NCBI GenBank assembly: GCA_032871835.1
Contig: CM065301.1
Span: 20,353,291-20,417,290 of the forward strand
Direction: 5' to 3'
From: Dipteronia dyeriana
Taxonomy: Eukaryota; Streptophyta; Magnoliopsida; Sapindales; Sapindaceae
DNA length: 64,000 nucleotides
Position 1 is the first letter of the stretch. Each line of letters begins with the position of its first letter. Positions 34,868 through 46,481 of the stretch are shown piece by piece. The notes beneath the pieces are model-generated. The model saw only the letters and a list, made by a program, of their open reading frames with translations. It was not told the DNA's origin and did no database searches. The translations under genes were made by a program, and so were the position numbers.

Positions 34868-37800
34868 ATGAGTTCCTCCGAGGACAATTTGACTGGTTTC
34901 ATTTTGGCATTGTCGTCAAGTGGGTTCATAGGTTCTAGTTTCATTATCAAGAAAAAAGGCCTTAGAAGAGCAGCTGCAGCTTCTGGTGTTAGAGCTGGTG
35001 ATTTTTTGTTTTCCCTTTTTTTATTTTCAAAATTTTAAATGGATTTGTGGTTTTTCACAAATGGGTTCGGCTTTTGATTCTTGATTTTTTTTGTTATTGT
35101 AGGTGTTGGTGGTTTTTCTTATCTCTTTGAGCCTCTCTGGTGGTTGGGGTTGATCACAAGTAAGTTATTGCAATTTTGAGTCTTATTGTTCTCTCGATGG
35201 AGATTTTTGTTCAATCTTGGTATATTTTGTTTGAATTTTTTCCTTTTAATTTAAGATTTTGCAAATTTATTTTGCATGTCATTCTGGAAAGCTAGATGAG
35301 TTATTGTAATGATCCTATAGCCTATAGGTTGACTCTCTGTTAGAATTGATTGATTTTATTATGGAGTGTAATGCTTCATTCCGCCTTCGAATTCGGGTCC
35401 TTAGATCATTGGAATTTGTATCATAAGATAAATTTTATTTACTGATGCTTATTGTGATTTATTATATGAATTTTGGTCTTTCACTGATTGTTTGCAGAAT
35501 GTCTGTTTATGTCTGATTTCTGATATAGTGATTGTCGGAGAGGTTGCCAATTTTGTGGCATATGCATTTGCCCCTGCCGTTCTTGTTACACCACTTGGTG
35601 CGTTGAGTATTATTGTCAGGTAATAGTTCATATTTTCGCATTGAATTTTCGAAAAGTGCCTTAAGCTTCTTTAAATTTATGCGAGTGTGTATGTGTTCTA
35701 ATGTTATCCCACTTGATGCATTGTGTATTATTGTCAGGTAATAGATCATATTTTCGCTTTTAGTTTTCGAAAAATTGTCTCAAGCTTCTTTAAATTATGT
35801 GAGTGTGTATGTGTTCTAATGTCTTGAATATTGTAGTGCTGTGTTGGCTCACTTTATCCTGCATGAGAAGTTACACCGGCTTGGGATTTTGGGATGTGTG
35901 ATGTGCATAGCTGGTTCAATCGTGATTGTTATCCATGCACCGCAGGAGAGTCCTATCACTTCAGTACAGGAAATTTGGAGCATGGGAACCCAACCAGGTT
36001 GTTTTTTAGTTTTAACATTATATCTTTCTGTATATTTTTGTGATACACTTTTCTGTTTACTGACTGTTCTACCTTTTTATTTTTCAGCTTTTTTGCTTTA
36101 TGTAGGCTCAGTAATTGTGTTGGTATTCATTCTGATCTTCCACTGTGTGCCGCGATGGGGACATACAAATGTGTTAATTTTCACTGGAATTTGTTCATTA
36201 ATGGGTTCTCTCTCGGTAAATCATTTGAACTTGTTATTATTATTATTTTTTCAATAAATATTTTAATGTTGATGCCTTCTAATTTATTGTATTTGAAATC
36301 TATTATTGCACTCATCTCTAAAATTCCAAACTTATTACCAACTCTAGCCCAAAAAATTGTCTTGATACATACTTATGTCTTGGTGTATAAGTTATAAACT
36401 ATTGCAGTTTTTGGGAAATTTTGGCAAGTTAATGAGTTTTTTCTTTAAATTTTTATAGTTAACAAAATTTTTTTGGTCATCTGAATAGTTGGTCAGGCAT
36501 ATTTGAATAGAACTATAATGATGGATTCTACATCTGAAGCTGCTGAATAAACATGCTATATAAAATTATTTTCATAAAGTGTTCATAGACTTTCAGACAA
36601 TTGGGATCAGATGTTATTTGGGTTAATGTTTTATTCTTTGCTTCTGTCTAAAGCTTGAATGGTAATTTTCTGTTCCCTCTTATTATATGTTTTTATCTTT
36701 GTAATGAATGTGCAGGTGATGAGTGTTAAAGCCCTTGGAACTGCACTGAAATTAACCTTTGAGGGAAATAACCAATTAATATATCCAGAGACATGGTTTT
36801 TTATGTTGGTTGTAGCTATATGTGTCATCACACAAATGAATTATCTGAACAAGGTAAGTAATCGATAAGTATTGCCATTCAATTTTCCCCTTTCCCCGTT
36901 CTCATTTTGGGTAAATTTATAAATCTATTGTTAACGTGGCTTCAAAAATATAAGAAGACATGTCGAATTTGATTTAATAGCTTGTGACAAGTGGCGTTCT
37001 GGAAATGTTACATAGCCGGAGAATCAGTGACAATCTGGAATTTGTCAATATTTTTCTTTCCTTTTGATGGGGTGATTTGGATTTCACAAGCAGAGGCTAT
37101 CAGTTCATTGTTTAATGTTCCATTATCCTAAAGTATTTTAGAGGATATCTTTTACCAGAAGATAAAAAGAAACCCACATTGCTATTGTGATTTATCATCT
37201 TACACATGGAGTTCATGTAGATCTTAAGTTTAAATTTACATAGAATTCTAGAATTTACAAATTGGAAATTAACTTTATGAGTGAGTTATACTACCTACAA
37301 CTCAGAATACTATACGTATACAGTAGTTTCAACTTATTATACTTATATTTTTAGACCTTAAAAAAAAAATATTTGAACTTTTAATTATTTTTGTCTTTTC
37401 CCTATATAGTACAATTAATTTTAGTATTCTGCTCATTTTGTCATTAGACACGATAACTCTTTAAAAGTTAAATTTATCACATACTTTTTCATTGCTTTTG
37501 AATCTCACAATCTTGTAAGGCAAGTTAAATTTATCGGTATTTGCTAAAATGATTATTTTAGAAGCTACCCCAATCGTAGCCTATCGGGCTATCGTTAGTT
37601 CAGAAAGCAAGTTCAAATACATACTATATAATGATGCCATTACATTTTAGCTTTTTCGTTGATATATTATGCTATGATACTTTCCTTTCATGTTTCAGGC
37701 CCTTGACACATTCAATACTGCAATTGTTTCCCCTATATATTATGTCATGTTCACATCCCTTACAATCATTGCCAGTGTCATAATGTTCAAGGTATTGTTA

Positions 37801-38819
37801 TTAAATACCTCTTTCTGAGATGTAACTTCATTTTTTGATTATCTTTGTTAATTTGGAGGCAAGGTAGAAATGAAGCTTAAAATTTATTAGTTTTTATGGA
37901 TTCACTGCAAGACATATAGAGTAAAAGGACTTGCTCAAATTCGACATAAGATGCACTTTTTCACTTAATTGGGTATTTTGAGCACTGTCTTGCTTTATAC
38001 TATGTTTTTCATGGCTCACAATGACAAGCATAGTCTTTGATGTTGACAATAACTGATCTTCGGTTGATTTAGGTAGCTCAGAGCTTGCAAACAAGTTATA
38101 TATGCCATTTCCCGACCTGAAATTTCAGAATCTAAGTCTTAATTTAAGGTCTTAGTCTCTTGGCAGAGGAAATAAGAGAACAGCTGACTCCCAATCTGTA
38201 AATTTGTGCTTTCTTTAGTTTAGGGACATTTAATTACTAATGAACTTTACCGGCAACTTTTGGATAGAGATTAGAGAACAATTATTCAAAAAAAAAAAAA
38301 GGTTCTGTTAGCTGAACCTTTTTGGTGAATAAAATTTTGAGTCCGTCTGTCTGCCTAATTTCATTTTTCGTCCAAGCAGAGCATAGTTCTCTACCATTAA
38401 CAGTTTGATTGATCACATGTCTAATACAATGAAAGTAAATATATGGTGAAATATATTATTTTAGGACTGGGATGGTCAAAGTGGGGCAAACATCGTATCA
38501 GAAATATGTGGTTTTGTAATTGTGATCTCGGGAACCATTTTGCTACACACAACCAAAGACTTTGAGAGAAGTTCTTTCAAAGGTGTGTAACATTTTCTCT
38601 CAAACTCTCTTTTCCATTTCCTGATATTTAACAGATCTTGAACTATTTTGGTTAGTTTCAATTGTAGGTGGCTATGCGTCTTTATCTCCTACACTATCAC
38701 CTGTATCTCCTACATTATCTACTCGACTCTGCAGTGGAAATGTGGAATCAATGGATCACGATCAAGAAAATGTGCCGCCTTCTGAGGAAGTTTGCTTCAG
38801 AAGACAAGAAATGTACTGA
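34868..38819 (+). CDS. NIPA: NIPA-family magnesium transporter (nine exons)
   Basis: Exons: 34868-34997, 35103-35159, 35529-35619, 35837-35997, 36088-36215, 36716-36853, 37699-37791, 38465-38582, 38668-38819. All introns are GT-AG and the joined frame is open for 355 residues. The protein is a polytopic membrane protein with about nine hydrophobic segments (near 9-27, 51-68, 70-90, 91-102, 108-126, 147-165, 174-191, 216-231, 244-264 and 278-293, some possibly re-entrant). Family landmarks: [73 protein letters not shown] and [16 protein letters not shown] (DUF803/EamA-like) proteins move Mg2+ across plasma or endosomal membranes; plant members are annotated as probable magnesium transporters. 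The Ser/Pro-rich tail after residue 305 varies in the family. The length is typical and no defect is seen, so it is the one intact host gene in the window. Confidence 0.96.
35588..35822 (+). repeat. 118-bp tandem duplication spanning the end of NIPA exon 3 and its splice donor
   Basis: The unit beginning CCACTTGGTGCGTTGAGTAT and containing TATTGTCAGGTAATAG recurs 118 bases downstream (about 35706-35822) as CCACTTGATGCATTGTGTAT. The copied donor CAG|GTAATAG at 35737 lies inside intron 3. Retaining the extra piece would bring in a stop at once (AGG TAA). Confidence 0.9.
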
Positions 38820-39025
38820 TGATGTCTACGTCTACCCCTCCTGAGAAGAAACCATATCAGCTTGTCCAAGTTAACAAACAAGGTAGAATTGAAGTTGTGG
38901 AAACTCTTGGGAAAGAGATAACAAATGGTATCTTCAAAGTTCATATCGGTGATTACCTCACTGGCACTCGAACATCATCAGAATTTCATCATTGCGATTT
39001 TCGGAGCTATGAGGTAGGTCGGTAG
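38792..39025 (+). other. Open frame over the NIPA stop and 3' untranslated region
   Basis: It starts inside the last NIPA exon in another frame and reads on to the TAG near 39023. KKPYQLVQVNKQGRIEVVE and ITNGIFKVHIGDYL look protein-like, but I cannot assign a family. It might be 3' UTR that is open by chance, or the remnant of an exon of a neighbouring gene. Confidence 0.25.
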
Positions 39026-39399
39026 CAGTGGTGCATACATTGTACAGGGGTGCATACATTGTACAGTGTGTGAAATTATAAATTATAATAATTATTATTT
39101 TTTATTCAAATGGTTGGTCTGTTCAACTTGATGAAATAAGTTGAGATAGTTGTCAACAGGCAATTGAGATCTCTGGGAAGACCTAAAAGCTTGGATGGCT
39201 GGATCTTTTGTCAAGAAAGCTCAAGTGTTCTTCCTTTTCAAGGGACTCAGACAAGTAATTAACAGATGTTGTGAAGTTTGAAGAGAGAAAGAGAGAGAGA
39301 CAGAGGTTGAAAATATTTATTATTGGGGTTATTTGAATTCAATAATTGATATTGAATGGATAGAAATGTTGAATTAACTAGCATAAATGCAAACACAAC

Positions 39400-39998
39400 T
39401 AGGGATGCACATTAATCCCCGCACCCCCATCCCCATTTGGGGATTTTTTGGGGGGAAAAATGGGGGGGGGGGGGGGGTGGGGATTTTCATCCCTAAATTA
39501 AAATGGATGGGGATGGGGATGGGGAAATGGGGATGGGGGTCCCCCCATCCCCATTTCCCCCACAATAAAATTGAAAAGAGGATGGGGACGGAGATCCTCG
39601 TTTCCCCATTTCTCCTAAAAGTATATAAATATAATTATAATATATATTTGAATTATTTGAAACATTTTATGTTGAATTTGTAACGTATTGTTCTTTTTTA
39701 TTTGTAATGAAAGGTTTGTTTTTTTCTAATTTAATTTATAATTTATAATTTTCAGTTAAATAAAGAAATGAGAAAATGAGAGACCGAGGATACGAGAAAA
39801 CAAGAAAAATGAGGAACTGAGGATGGGGATGGGGATGGGGATGGGGATGGGGATGGGGGGACCTTCCTCCAAACATCCTCATCCTCATCCTCATTTTCCC
39901 CAAATGGAGAAATGGGGGGAATAGGGGAAGGGCGTAGGAAGTGAGGATGGGGATGGGTGGATCTTTATCCATCCTCATTCCCCAAACATACATCTCTA
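39400..39998. mobile_element. hAT-type MITE 5, same family as MITE 1
   Basis: Starts TAGGGATGCAC and ends ATACATCTCTA, with an exact 8-bp duplication AACACAAC (39392-39399 and 39999-40006). Arms of GGGGAT/CCCCAT words surround an AT-rich centre that shares TTGAATTTGTAAC-like and ATTATAATATAT words with MITE 1 in reverse. A G run of about 15 lies near 39463-39477. It sits about 580 bp after the NIPA stop codon. The ORFs at 39374-40068 are repeat artefacts. Confidence 0.93.
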
Positions 39999-40192
39999 AA
40001 CACAACCCTTCGGCTGTCACCATCAGGTTGACAGATTCCATTGACTCCTTGAGGAGGACCAACTGCACTATATTTTTTTAATGCAGAGGGCTAAGCAAGC
40101 ATAATCTTGGCAGTTTGGCAACTTCTCTGGGCTCTGCACCTAAAACAAAGCTTTCCTGTATAAATAAATAAATAAATAACCTCTTTTTTGTC

Positions 40193-40308
40193 GCTCTCGT
40201 TCACACTGCATTTTAATTGTTCCGTTATATGAATAATCATACCAATAATTATAGCTCTCGTTCACACTGCATTTTAATTGTTCCGTTATATGAATAATCA
40301 TACCAATA
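40193..40308 (+). repeat. 61-bp tandem duplication
   Basis: GCTCTCGTTCACACTGCATT and what follows, to ATCATACCAATA, is repeated without change from 40254. The near-perfect identity points to a recent event. Confidence 0.96.
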
Positions 40309-40602
40309 AATATACAAAATAAAATAAATACGTTCGATTTGCAATTTAAAGAGAGAAACTAAATATTGTGATAACTAAATTAGTCTCACTTGTACAGTTG
40401 ACATGCATTTATTTGATTACAAAATTGTCATTTATTTATGGTTTAATCAAATAGTAACTTTATTTTTAGCATTTACTAGATTAAAATCCATTTTTAAGAA
40501 AAAAATTATATAAAAAGTGCAACAGTGTTTGGCGTCTCTTTCAAGTTTTTAAACCCTACTCTTTGTATTTTTAGTGTATGTAGTTATATAATACTCGAGT
40601 AA

Positions 40603-40790
40603 TACTACGTTTTCCGATTTTATTTTTTTCAAATTCCTTTCCAAATGGTATTGGCACATGAAATGTCAGAATTACATCACTCACCACATAATCTCATAAT
40701 TTATAAGATGTTGACATCTTATGTACCAAACCATTTGGAAAGAAATATGATTTTTTTTTGGAAAGCCTAGAATTACTACTTTGACTAAAT
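40603..40790. mobile_element. Small MITE 6 (AGTAATNCTA ends)
   Basis: Left arm AGTAATACTACGTTTTCC and, 35 bases on, TTCCAAATGGTATTGGCACA. The right arm, reversed, reads AGTAATTCTAGGCTTTCC and TTCCAAATGGTTTGGTACAT. About 180 bp, non-coding. The family is common in plants, but the target duplication was not resolved. Confidence 0.7.
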
Positions 40791-41003
40791 ATTGTGTTCA
40801 ACTCTGGTACCCAAATTATATAAATAATTGATTTACCCGTATTAGAATTGGATGATTGAAATAATTAGATTTTAGTAATGCCACATCATTTGGACTTCAA
40901 ATTTAGACAAAGTAGCATTACTCTTATAATGTAAGGCAAAATGGATTAAAGATATTTTTTTTATTGTTACAAACGACTAATTGACTATCAACAAAAAAGA
41001 GTA

Positions 41004-41338
41004 AGGCTAGGCTTTCCAAATTTTGTTCTAAAATGATATGGTATGTGAGTTGTCAACATCTTGTAAATCATAAAATTATGTGGTACGAGATGTGATTTAG
41101 ATAACCATTAATGCTAGACAATCCAAAAAGAAATTAGTCCAAAAATCAACTCAAATGATGTGGCAAGTTGTTTATTCAATAACCACATCACCCCATAATT
41201 TGTACGGTAATAATAATTCACTTGCCACATCACTTGGGTTGAATTTTTGGTTAATTATTTGGATGTTTAGTAATACTCTTTAGACAACTCACATAACACT
41301 TCATTTGAGAACAAATTTGGAAAGCCTAACATTACTTG
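41004..41338. mobile_element. Small MITE 7, relative of MITE 6, holding a nested MITE
   Basis: Left end GTAAGGCTAGGCTTTCCAAA with GTTCTAAAATGATATGG. The right end, reversed, is GTAATGTTAGGCTTTCCAAA with GTTCTCAAATGAAGTG. The middle is occupied by MITE 8 at 41107-41277. Confidence 0.7.
41107..41277. mobile_element. MITE 8 nested in MITE 7
   Basis: Left arm TTAATGCTAGACAATCC with AACTCAAATGATGTGGCAAG. The right arm, reversed, gives GTATTACTAAACATCC with AACCCAAGTGATGTGGCAAG. A third, minimal relative lies at about 40865-40929 (AGTAATGCCAC..GTAGCATTACT). Confidence 0.65.
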
Positions 41339-41339
41339 A

Positions 41340-42040
41340 ATGACGAATTTTGATGATAATTTATTACTAGTAAGTTTAATAGATATCCAAAAGCAAATAA
41401 AAGAGGGGTACTTGCATATCTAGTCTTTCTCAATGTTTAGTTTCTAGGAAATAGCGCATTGGTGAAAAAATTACAAATATGGTTTTTCCTAATGTTTAGT
41501 TTCTAAGAAATAGCCTTTGTAAGACAATAATACCCTTTACAATTAAACCCTGTAAAATATCGAAATTACCCTCTTACAAAATGTAAGGAAGAAAGTACCC
41601 TTCTCTTATTCTCTTTCAGTTGACTAAAGAAAATCAAAACATTTAGACTGAAGTTAATCTTCTCCATTGTTCTCCTATAACAAATCCATCCAATTAGTCA
41701 CTCATTCTTCCCATTTCAAATCCCATCGTCCTCACTGTCGACCGGAATCCATTGTTGTTAAAATCCCATCATCCTCTCCACTGAAATCTTGCTCCCGACC
41801 GAAATCTTACCGGTGACCAAAATCTTGAGAGTGCCGCCACCTCCTTCAATCGAGTTTGACAGTGCCACCACCTCTTTCAATCGAGCTGACACTGTCAAGT
41901 TTGAAATCGAGCATACACAGTCAATGTAAGTCTCAAAATGACACTGAAGTTTGAAATGCCATCGTCTTCTCGGTCTTTTATTGTTGTTTAAGTTTGAAAT
42001 GTTTTGGATAGAATGAGGGATTGAGGGTTTTGGATTTGTT
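41340..42040. other. Sequence upstream of the MULE, no gene supported
   Basis: It contains two near copies of CAATGTTTAGTTTCTA (41434, 41489) and pyrimidine-rich text. The minus ORF at 41758-42126 has repeated CGAAATC/CACCACCTC words and no family features. It could include the left end of the MULE, but no terminal inverted repeat was found. Confidence 0.35.
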
Positions 42041-42042
42041 GA

Positions 42043-42672
42043 CCTGTGTATGTAGTATTGTTGGGTGTAGTTAAGATGTTTGATGAAATGCCTGCTACAC
42101 ATCAAGCTTTTCTCTATTTTAGACAAAACTTCCCTTAAAGTAAATGAATAGTCCTAAGCATTGTTCCGTCAACAGCTCAAACTATCACATGAATAACTGG
42201 AAATGCAAGTAAAGCCATTCAACATACTTTAGAGGTTAAGAGACAGCAGTAGATTGAAATGACAAAGTGTATAGGAAACACATTGCTAGTCACCATAGAA
42301 CATATATGTGCAGTAGATAGAACTTAAATAATTTGCTAGTGCCTAAACTAGGAAATATGTTTCTTCAGAAACACAATACCCCAACGCACTCACCTAAACT
42401 TAAATAATTTGCTAGTGACCATAGGAAACACATTGTTGAAAAAAGAAGATAACCAAAAGCAAGTAATCATGTGCATAACAACAATTAGCCCGTGAGAAAG
42501 CATCACTTATACATCTAATCATGGTGAAAAATATTTATTAAACAGTTGTCAATTTGTAGTCTTTATGGACAGTTCTATCCTCAAACTCATTCTAGAATTT
42601 TTCTCTATTGCACCTTATTTCATCAAACACCTTAACTACACCCAACAATACTATATACACAAACCCCATTTC
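42043..42672. repeat. Inverted repeats about 520 bp apart
   Basis: GTATTGTTGGGTGTAGTTAA at about 42054 and its reverse complement near 42630-42650 match over roughly 37 bp with one mismatch, plus flanking partial identity. Between them, CTTAAATAATTTGCTAGTG is directly repeated at about 42325 and 42399. Confidence 0.75.
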
Positions 42673-42717
42673 TAGTTGTTGTTGTTTGATACTGTAATTG
42701 TTATATATAACCCATGT

Positions 42718-42830
42718 CTTGAGCCCGGGTAAGAACTTCTTGAGCCCTGTTATAAATTGTTTGAGCCCAAGAAATAAGATGAATTGAGCCAGTCATAAAT
42801 GTTTTGAGCTCATGTATAATATTGTTATTA
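42718..42830 (+). repeat. Short 20-24-bp minisatellite, TTGAGCCC type
   Basis: Five diverged units, each starting TTGAGCC or TTGAGCT and ending in an A/T-rich half. It lies just upstream of the MULE transposase. Confidence 0.7.
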
Positions 42831-43369
42831 ACTTATTTTTTTCCAGGGTCTAAGGATACAATGTCTTAGTTGTTAGCATAGTTCGGTGAGCATCGAAAGG
42901 GTGACCGGTATACTGGGCCTATTTCTTTTTTAGTACGTCTATAAAAAAAATCACAGAGCCTACCATGAATTGGTGGATACGATATACCAGCGGACATGGA
43001 TTAGTAGAGACAAAGCTGAGTTAAGCTAACTTCACATGTGAAAACGAAGGATGATATAGTTACATTGTCTATTATGAGTGTCGACGATGTAAAGTTTGTG
43101 ATTATTCATAAGGAAAAAGGTTGAACCGCAATTGATGTTGAATTTGTCAACAAACATGAATTTCTACCTCCTGTAAATCCAATCCAATCCAATCAGCATG
43201 TACAGTCTCTCTTGTTAAACCGACCGATAATCCATGGTCTCTGGTGCGTACTCCAAACTATAAATTAGTTAGTGGCAGTAATAATTCGCTTGCATCCCAG
43301 GCTTCTCTCGGATTTACATCAGTAAGCAATGACTAGGCTACGCCAACATTTACTATAAAACATTATGTT

Positions 43370-45579
43370 GTGGAAGATAATGATAGTTTCGAAAGCATCG
43401 ATACTTCTAGAAGGTCTGATAGTTCTAAAACTAGTGATATAGAAGATGAGAGTGGTGATGATGATGGTGGGCAAGTGACATTAGGAGATGGAACAGAAGA
43501 GAGGGGGGTGAGTGGAACATCCAACAGTTCTTCACCTTTCATGAACAAACGGTGGACAGTATCAGGGTCAGAGCTTTACTAAATTAAAGTCGTTCGATCA
43601 GTAGATGTGTTTGAAAAATCAACTGACCAGAGTCCATTATATAGAGGACAGATATTCAAGGACAAGCTAATATTGAAACAAGCTATAGGGCCGTATGCAT
43701 TTGTAAAGAGTTTTGAGTACTGAGTTTCGCTATCTGTTAATACACGATTCACCGTCGAATGTACATAGATAAGTTGTGGATGAGTTCTTCGGGTATGAAA
43801 GTTGAATATAAGGACTTACTGACATGTGAAATCGTTAGTTAATGAGCACACATGTGACAGAAATGACAACAACAATATTGAATTTAAACGTGTAAGTGGC
43901 TGTGTGAAAGGAGATTTGTTTGCAAGTAAAATTGGTGATCTTGGACACAGCATCCATCCTAAAGATATAGTTTTTGAGATTATGGAGCAACATGGCATAC
44001 ATCTCTCGTACAACAAAGCCTACAGGTCGAAGGAGCACACTTTGAACAAGGTATTCGGCAATCCGTGGGAATGATTTCAGAGGTTGCTGGCTTATTTTTA
44101 AGTTTTGAAATAATCGAACCCCGGGACTATGACAAAGATCAAGGCCGACTCAAAAAACCGTTTAAATATAGATTCATGGCAATTAGAGCCTTTATAGAGG
44201 GGTTTAATTATGTTATTAGGCCAGTTATTTGTATCGATGCTACCCACTTGAAGGCTAGGACCATGGGTGTTTTGTTTGTTACAGTGTTCAAAGACGGAAA
44301 CGAGATGATATACCCTTTCACATTTGGGTTTGCATACTCTGAATGCACAAAGCCGTGGACTTGGTTTCTGAAGAAACTCTATAAATTGGTCTAATATCCC
44401 GACCGTGTGATGTTAGTTTTGAATCAACACAATGATATATTTAATGCAATGGAAGCCATATTATAGCACATGGGATTTGTGCTTACCATTTGGTACAAAA
44501 ATCTTAAAAGAATTTGCAAGCAGATGGATGATGTGATTTGGCTTTACTACCGTGCTACATATGCATACCATATTGAGGAGTTTGACCGTGCAATGACTGA
44601 GTTGAAAGAAACCTACCGTAAGGTTTACGATGAGCTCCTAGGTGCTGGGGTAGAGAAGTTTTCACGTGTACATAGCCCTAGAAAGAGGTACTTTTTGATG
44701 AACATCAATATTGTTGAGTCAATGAATTCTTCCTTACTCGCGGTTTGTAAATTGCCTATCAAAATAATGTCAAAATTTATTAGAGATTTGTTACAAAGGT
44801 GGTTCTACAATCGTCTAACAAATGCTCATGAAATGTCTATATACTTGAGAACTTTTGCAGATGAACACATCAAAGATAGGACAAAAATAGCGTATCGGTG
44901 CGAGATTCATCCCATTCAATTCAATACATTTAAGGTAGACGACAAATGGAAGGAAACAACCGTTGACCTTACCAAACGTTCTTGTTCATGGCACCAATGG
45001 AATATAGATGAGTTACCGTGTTCTCATGTAATGGCGGTTTCTAGGTATGCTTCATGGTCTTTTAACTCTATACATTTATCTGTTGTTGTTGATTTTATAA
45101 ACTTTAATTTCTATTTGTTGGTGTGTTATAGCCTAGGTTCAAAGGTGTGTCAATCAACTCACTAGCTTCTGACCTTTACACAACAGGATTTCTTAAACAT
45201 GCTTATGAAATGGGTGTCAATTTTGTTTCAGATCCTGAATTTTGGGTCATTTCTATTGTAATTCGGAATCGTATTGTATTGCCATGGAAGAAAAAGAATC
45301 TGCCATGAAGACCATATAAGTTGAGGATACCATCTGCTGGGAAGAAAAGAAAGTGACAATCGTGTTCAAAGTTTGGAAAAAAAAAGGACACAATAACATA
45401 ACTTACCCAAAACCATCATCTAACACGTGCAAATTAGCGAAAAAGTTCGAACATGTAGTATTTGTGAGAAAAAAAGACACAACAAACTGAAGTGCCTAGA
45501 CAAGCCACTTGAACCTACCTTGATTGACACGAATGTAGAGAATGCTGCTCGAGAACTTTTGTTGAACTCATGTGAATAG
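43370..45579 (+). pseudogene. MuDR-type (MULE) transposase, degenerate
   Basis: In order: an acidic Ser/Asp/Glu-rich N-part (43370-43582); a MuDR N-terminal domain, SPLYRGQIFKDKLILKQAI (about 43630); a linker ORF 43826-44074; a frameshift near 44065; the MULE catalytic domain with VICIDATHLKARTMG (first Asp, about 44236) and NINIVESMNSS (Glu, about 44704-44730). The expected second Asp box near 44417 reads VLNQHN (Asp to Asn) and is framed by a TAA (44392) and a TAG (44464). The conserved C-x-x-H lies in a neighbouring frame at about 44478-44490. SWIM zinc finger: CSWHQWNIDELPCSHVMAV, with one Cys replaced by Trp. An intron (45044-45130, GTATG..TTATAG) is followed by GVSINSLASDLYTTGFLKHA. A C-terminal CX2CX4HX4C knuckle, CSICEKKRHNKLKC, is intact, and the last codon is TAG 45577-45579. 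Upstream stops show the gene is dead. Confidence 0.85.
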
Positions 45580-45640
45580 TGTTGCATGTTTTGTTTGTAC
45601 ATTTATGGTGTTGTATGGTTTGGTGGGGAAAAGGTTTAGG

Positions 45641-45820
45641 GAATTTGTATGTGTTTTTGTGAGGGTTTATGGTGTATGTATATTAGCTTGTGTTAAACAC
45701 CGCTGAACCTTAACATATTCATGTATCATTTAAGTTCACTGGAAATGTTATTTTGTATGTGTTTTTATGATGGTTTATGGTGTATGTATATTTGTTTGTG
45801 TTGATCATTGCTGAACCAAA
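45641..45820 (+). repeat. Direct repeat of about 75 bp, two copies
   Basis: TTTATGGTGTATGTATATT and nearby words TTGTATGTGTTTTT and GCTGAACC occur at about 45640-45715 and 45752-45825, about 110 bases apart. Confidence 0.8.
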
Positions 45821-45929
45821 ATAGGTTTATGTATATTGATTTTGAAAATAGGTGTTTATTTGTTGTTTGAATGCTTTATATTTGTTGATGAGCTATTACC
45901 GGCTGCTGTTATTGATTTTGAAAACAGAA

Positions 45930-46481
45930 GATGAACTAAGCCTGAGAGGAATGTCATAGGCTTGGGAATCAGTACATTAAGCCTAGAAATAACGCCAAAT
46001 TTCATGTAAGGAAGGAAAGCTCAATGACCTAGGAACCATACATTGGCCTAACATAATTGTACCTAGGCCTGTAAAATATTTCCTGGGCTCAGAGTCTTTT
46101 GCTCGCCACATCATCATTTGTGACATGGGTTAAGAATGAACTAAGTCCATGATGTTGTAGACCTAGGAATTGGGACATTAAGCCCAAGAATAACGCCTAG
46201 GCCAATGGTGGATTTAATTTCAAATTAAATATATTTGTTTATAATTTTCTTAATTTTTCCCGACTGCACGGAATGTTTCAAAAAGTGTTGTATACTCATC
46301 AGAGTATAATTCGGAACCATATAGCTAATACTGGAGACCGAGTCACACAACTCCAACAAGAACTCTTAGGCATATAGTGGTTCATAAGTTAAATTTTTGC
46401 TCGCCATGTTATCATTTGCGACATGTGTTAAGAAGATGAACTAATTCTGAGATGTTATAGGTCTAGGAACCGGTACATTAA
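45930..46481 (+). repeat. ~550-bp repeat array, first (shortened) unit
   Basis: Landmarks are CTAGGCC-AATGGTGGATTT (46200), a pyrimidine-rich stretch with GACTGCACGG, CTCTTAGGCAT..TGGTTCAT and GACATGTGTTAAGAAGATGA. Compared with the units right of the insertion, about 250 bp are missing. It is broken at 46481 by a 2.7-kb insertion. Confidence 0.75.
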
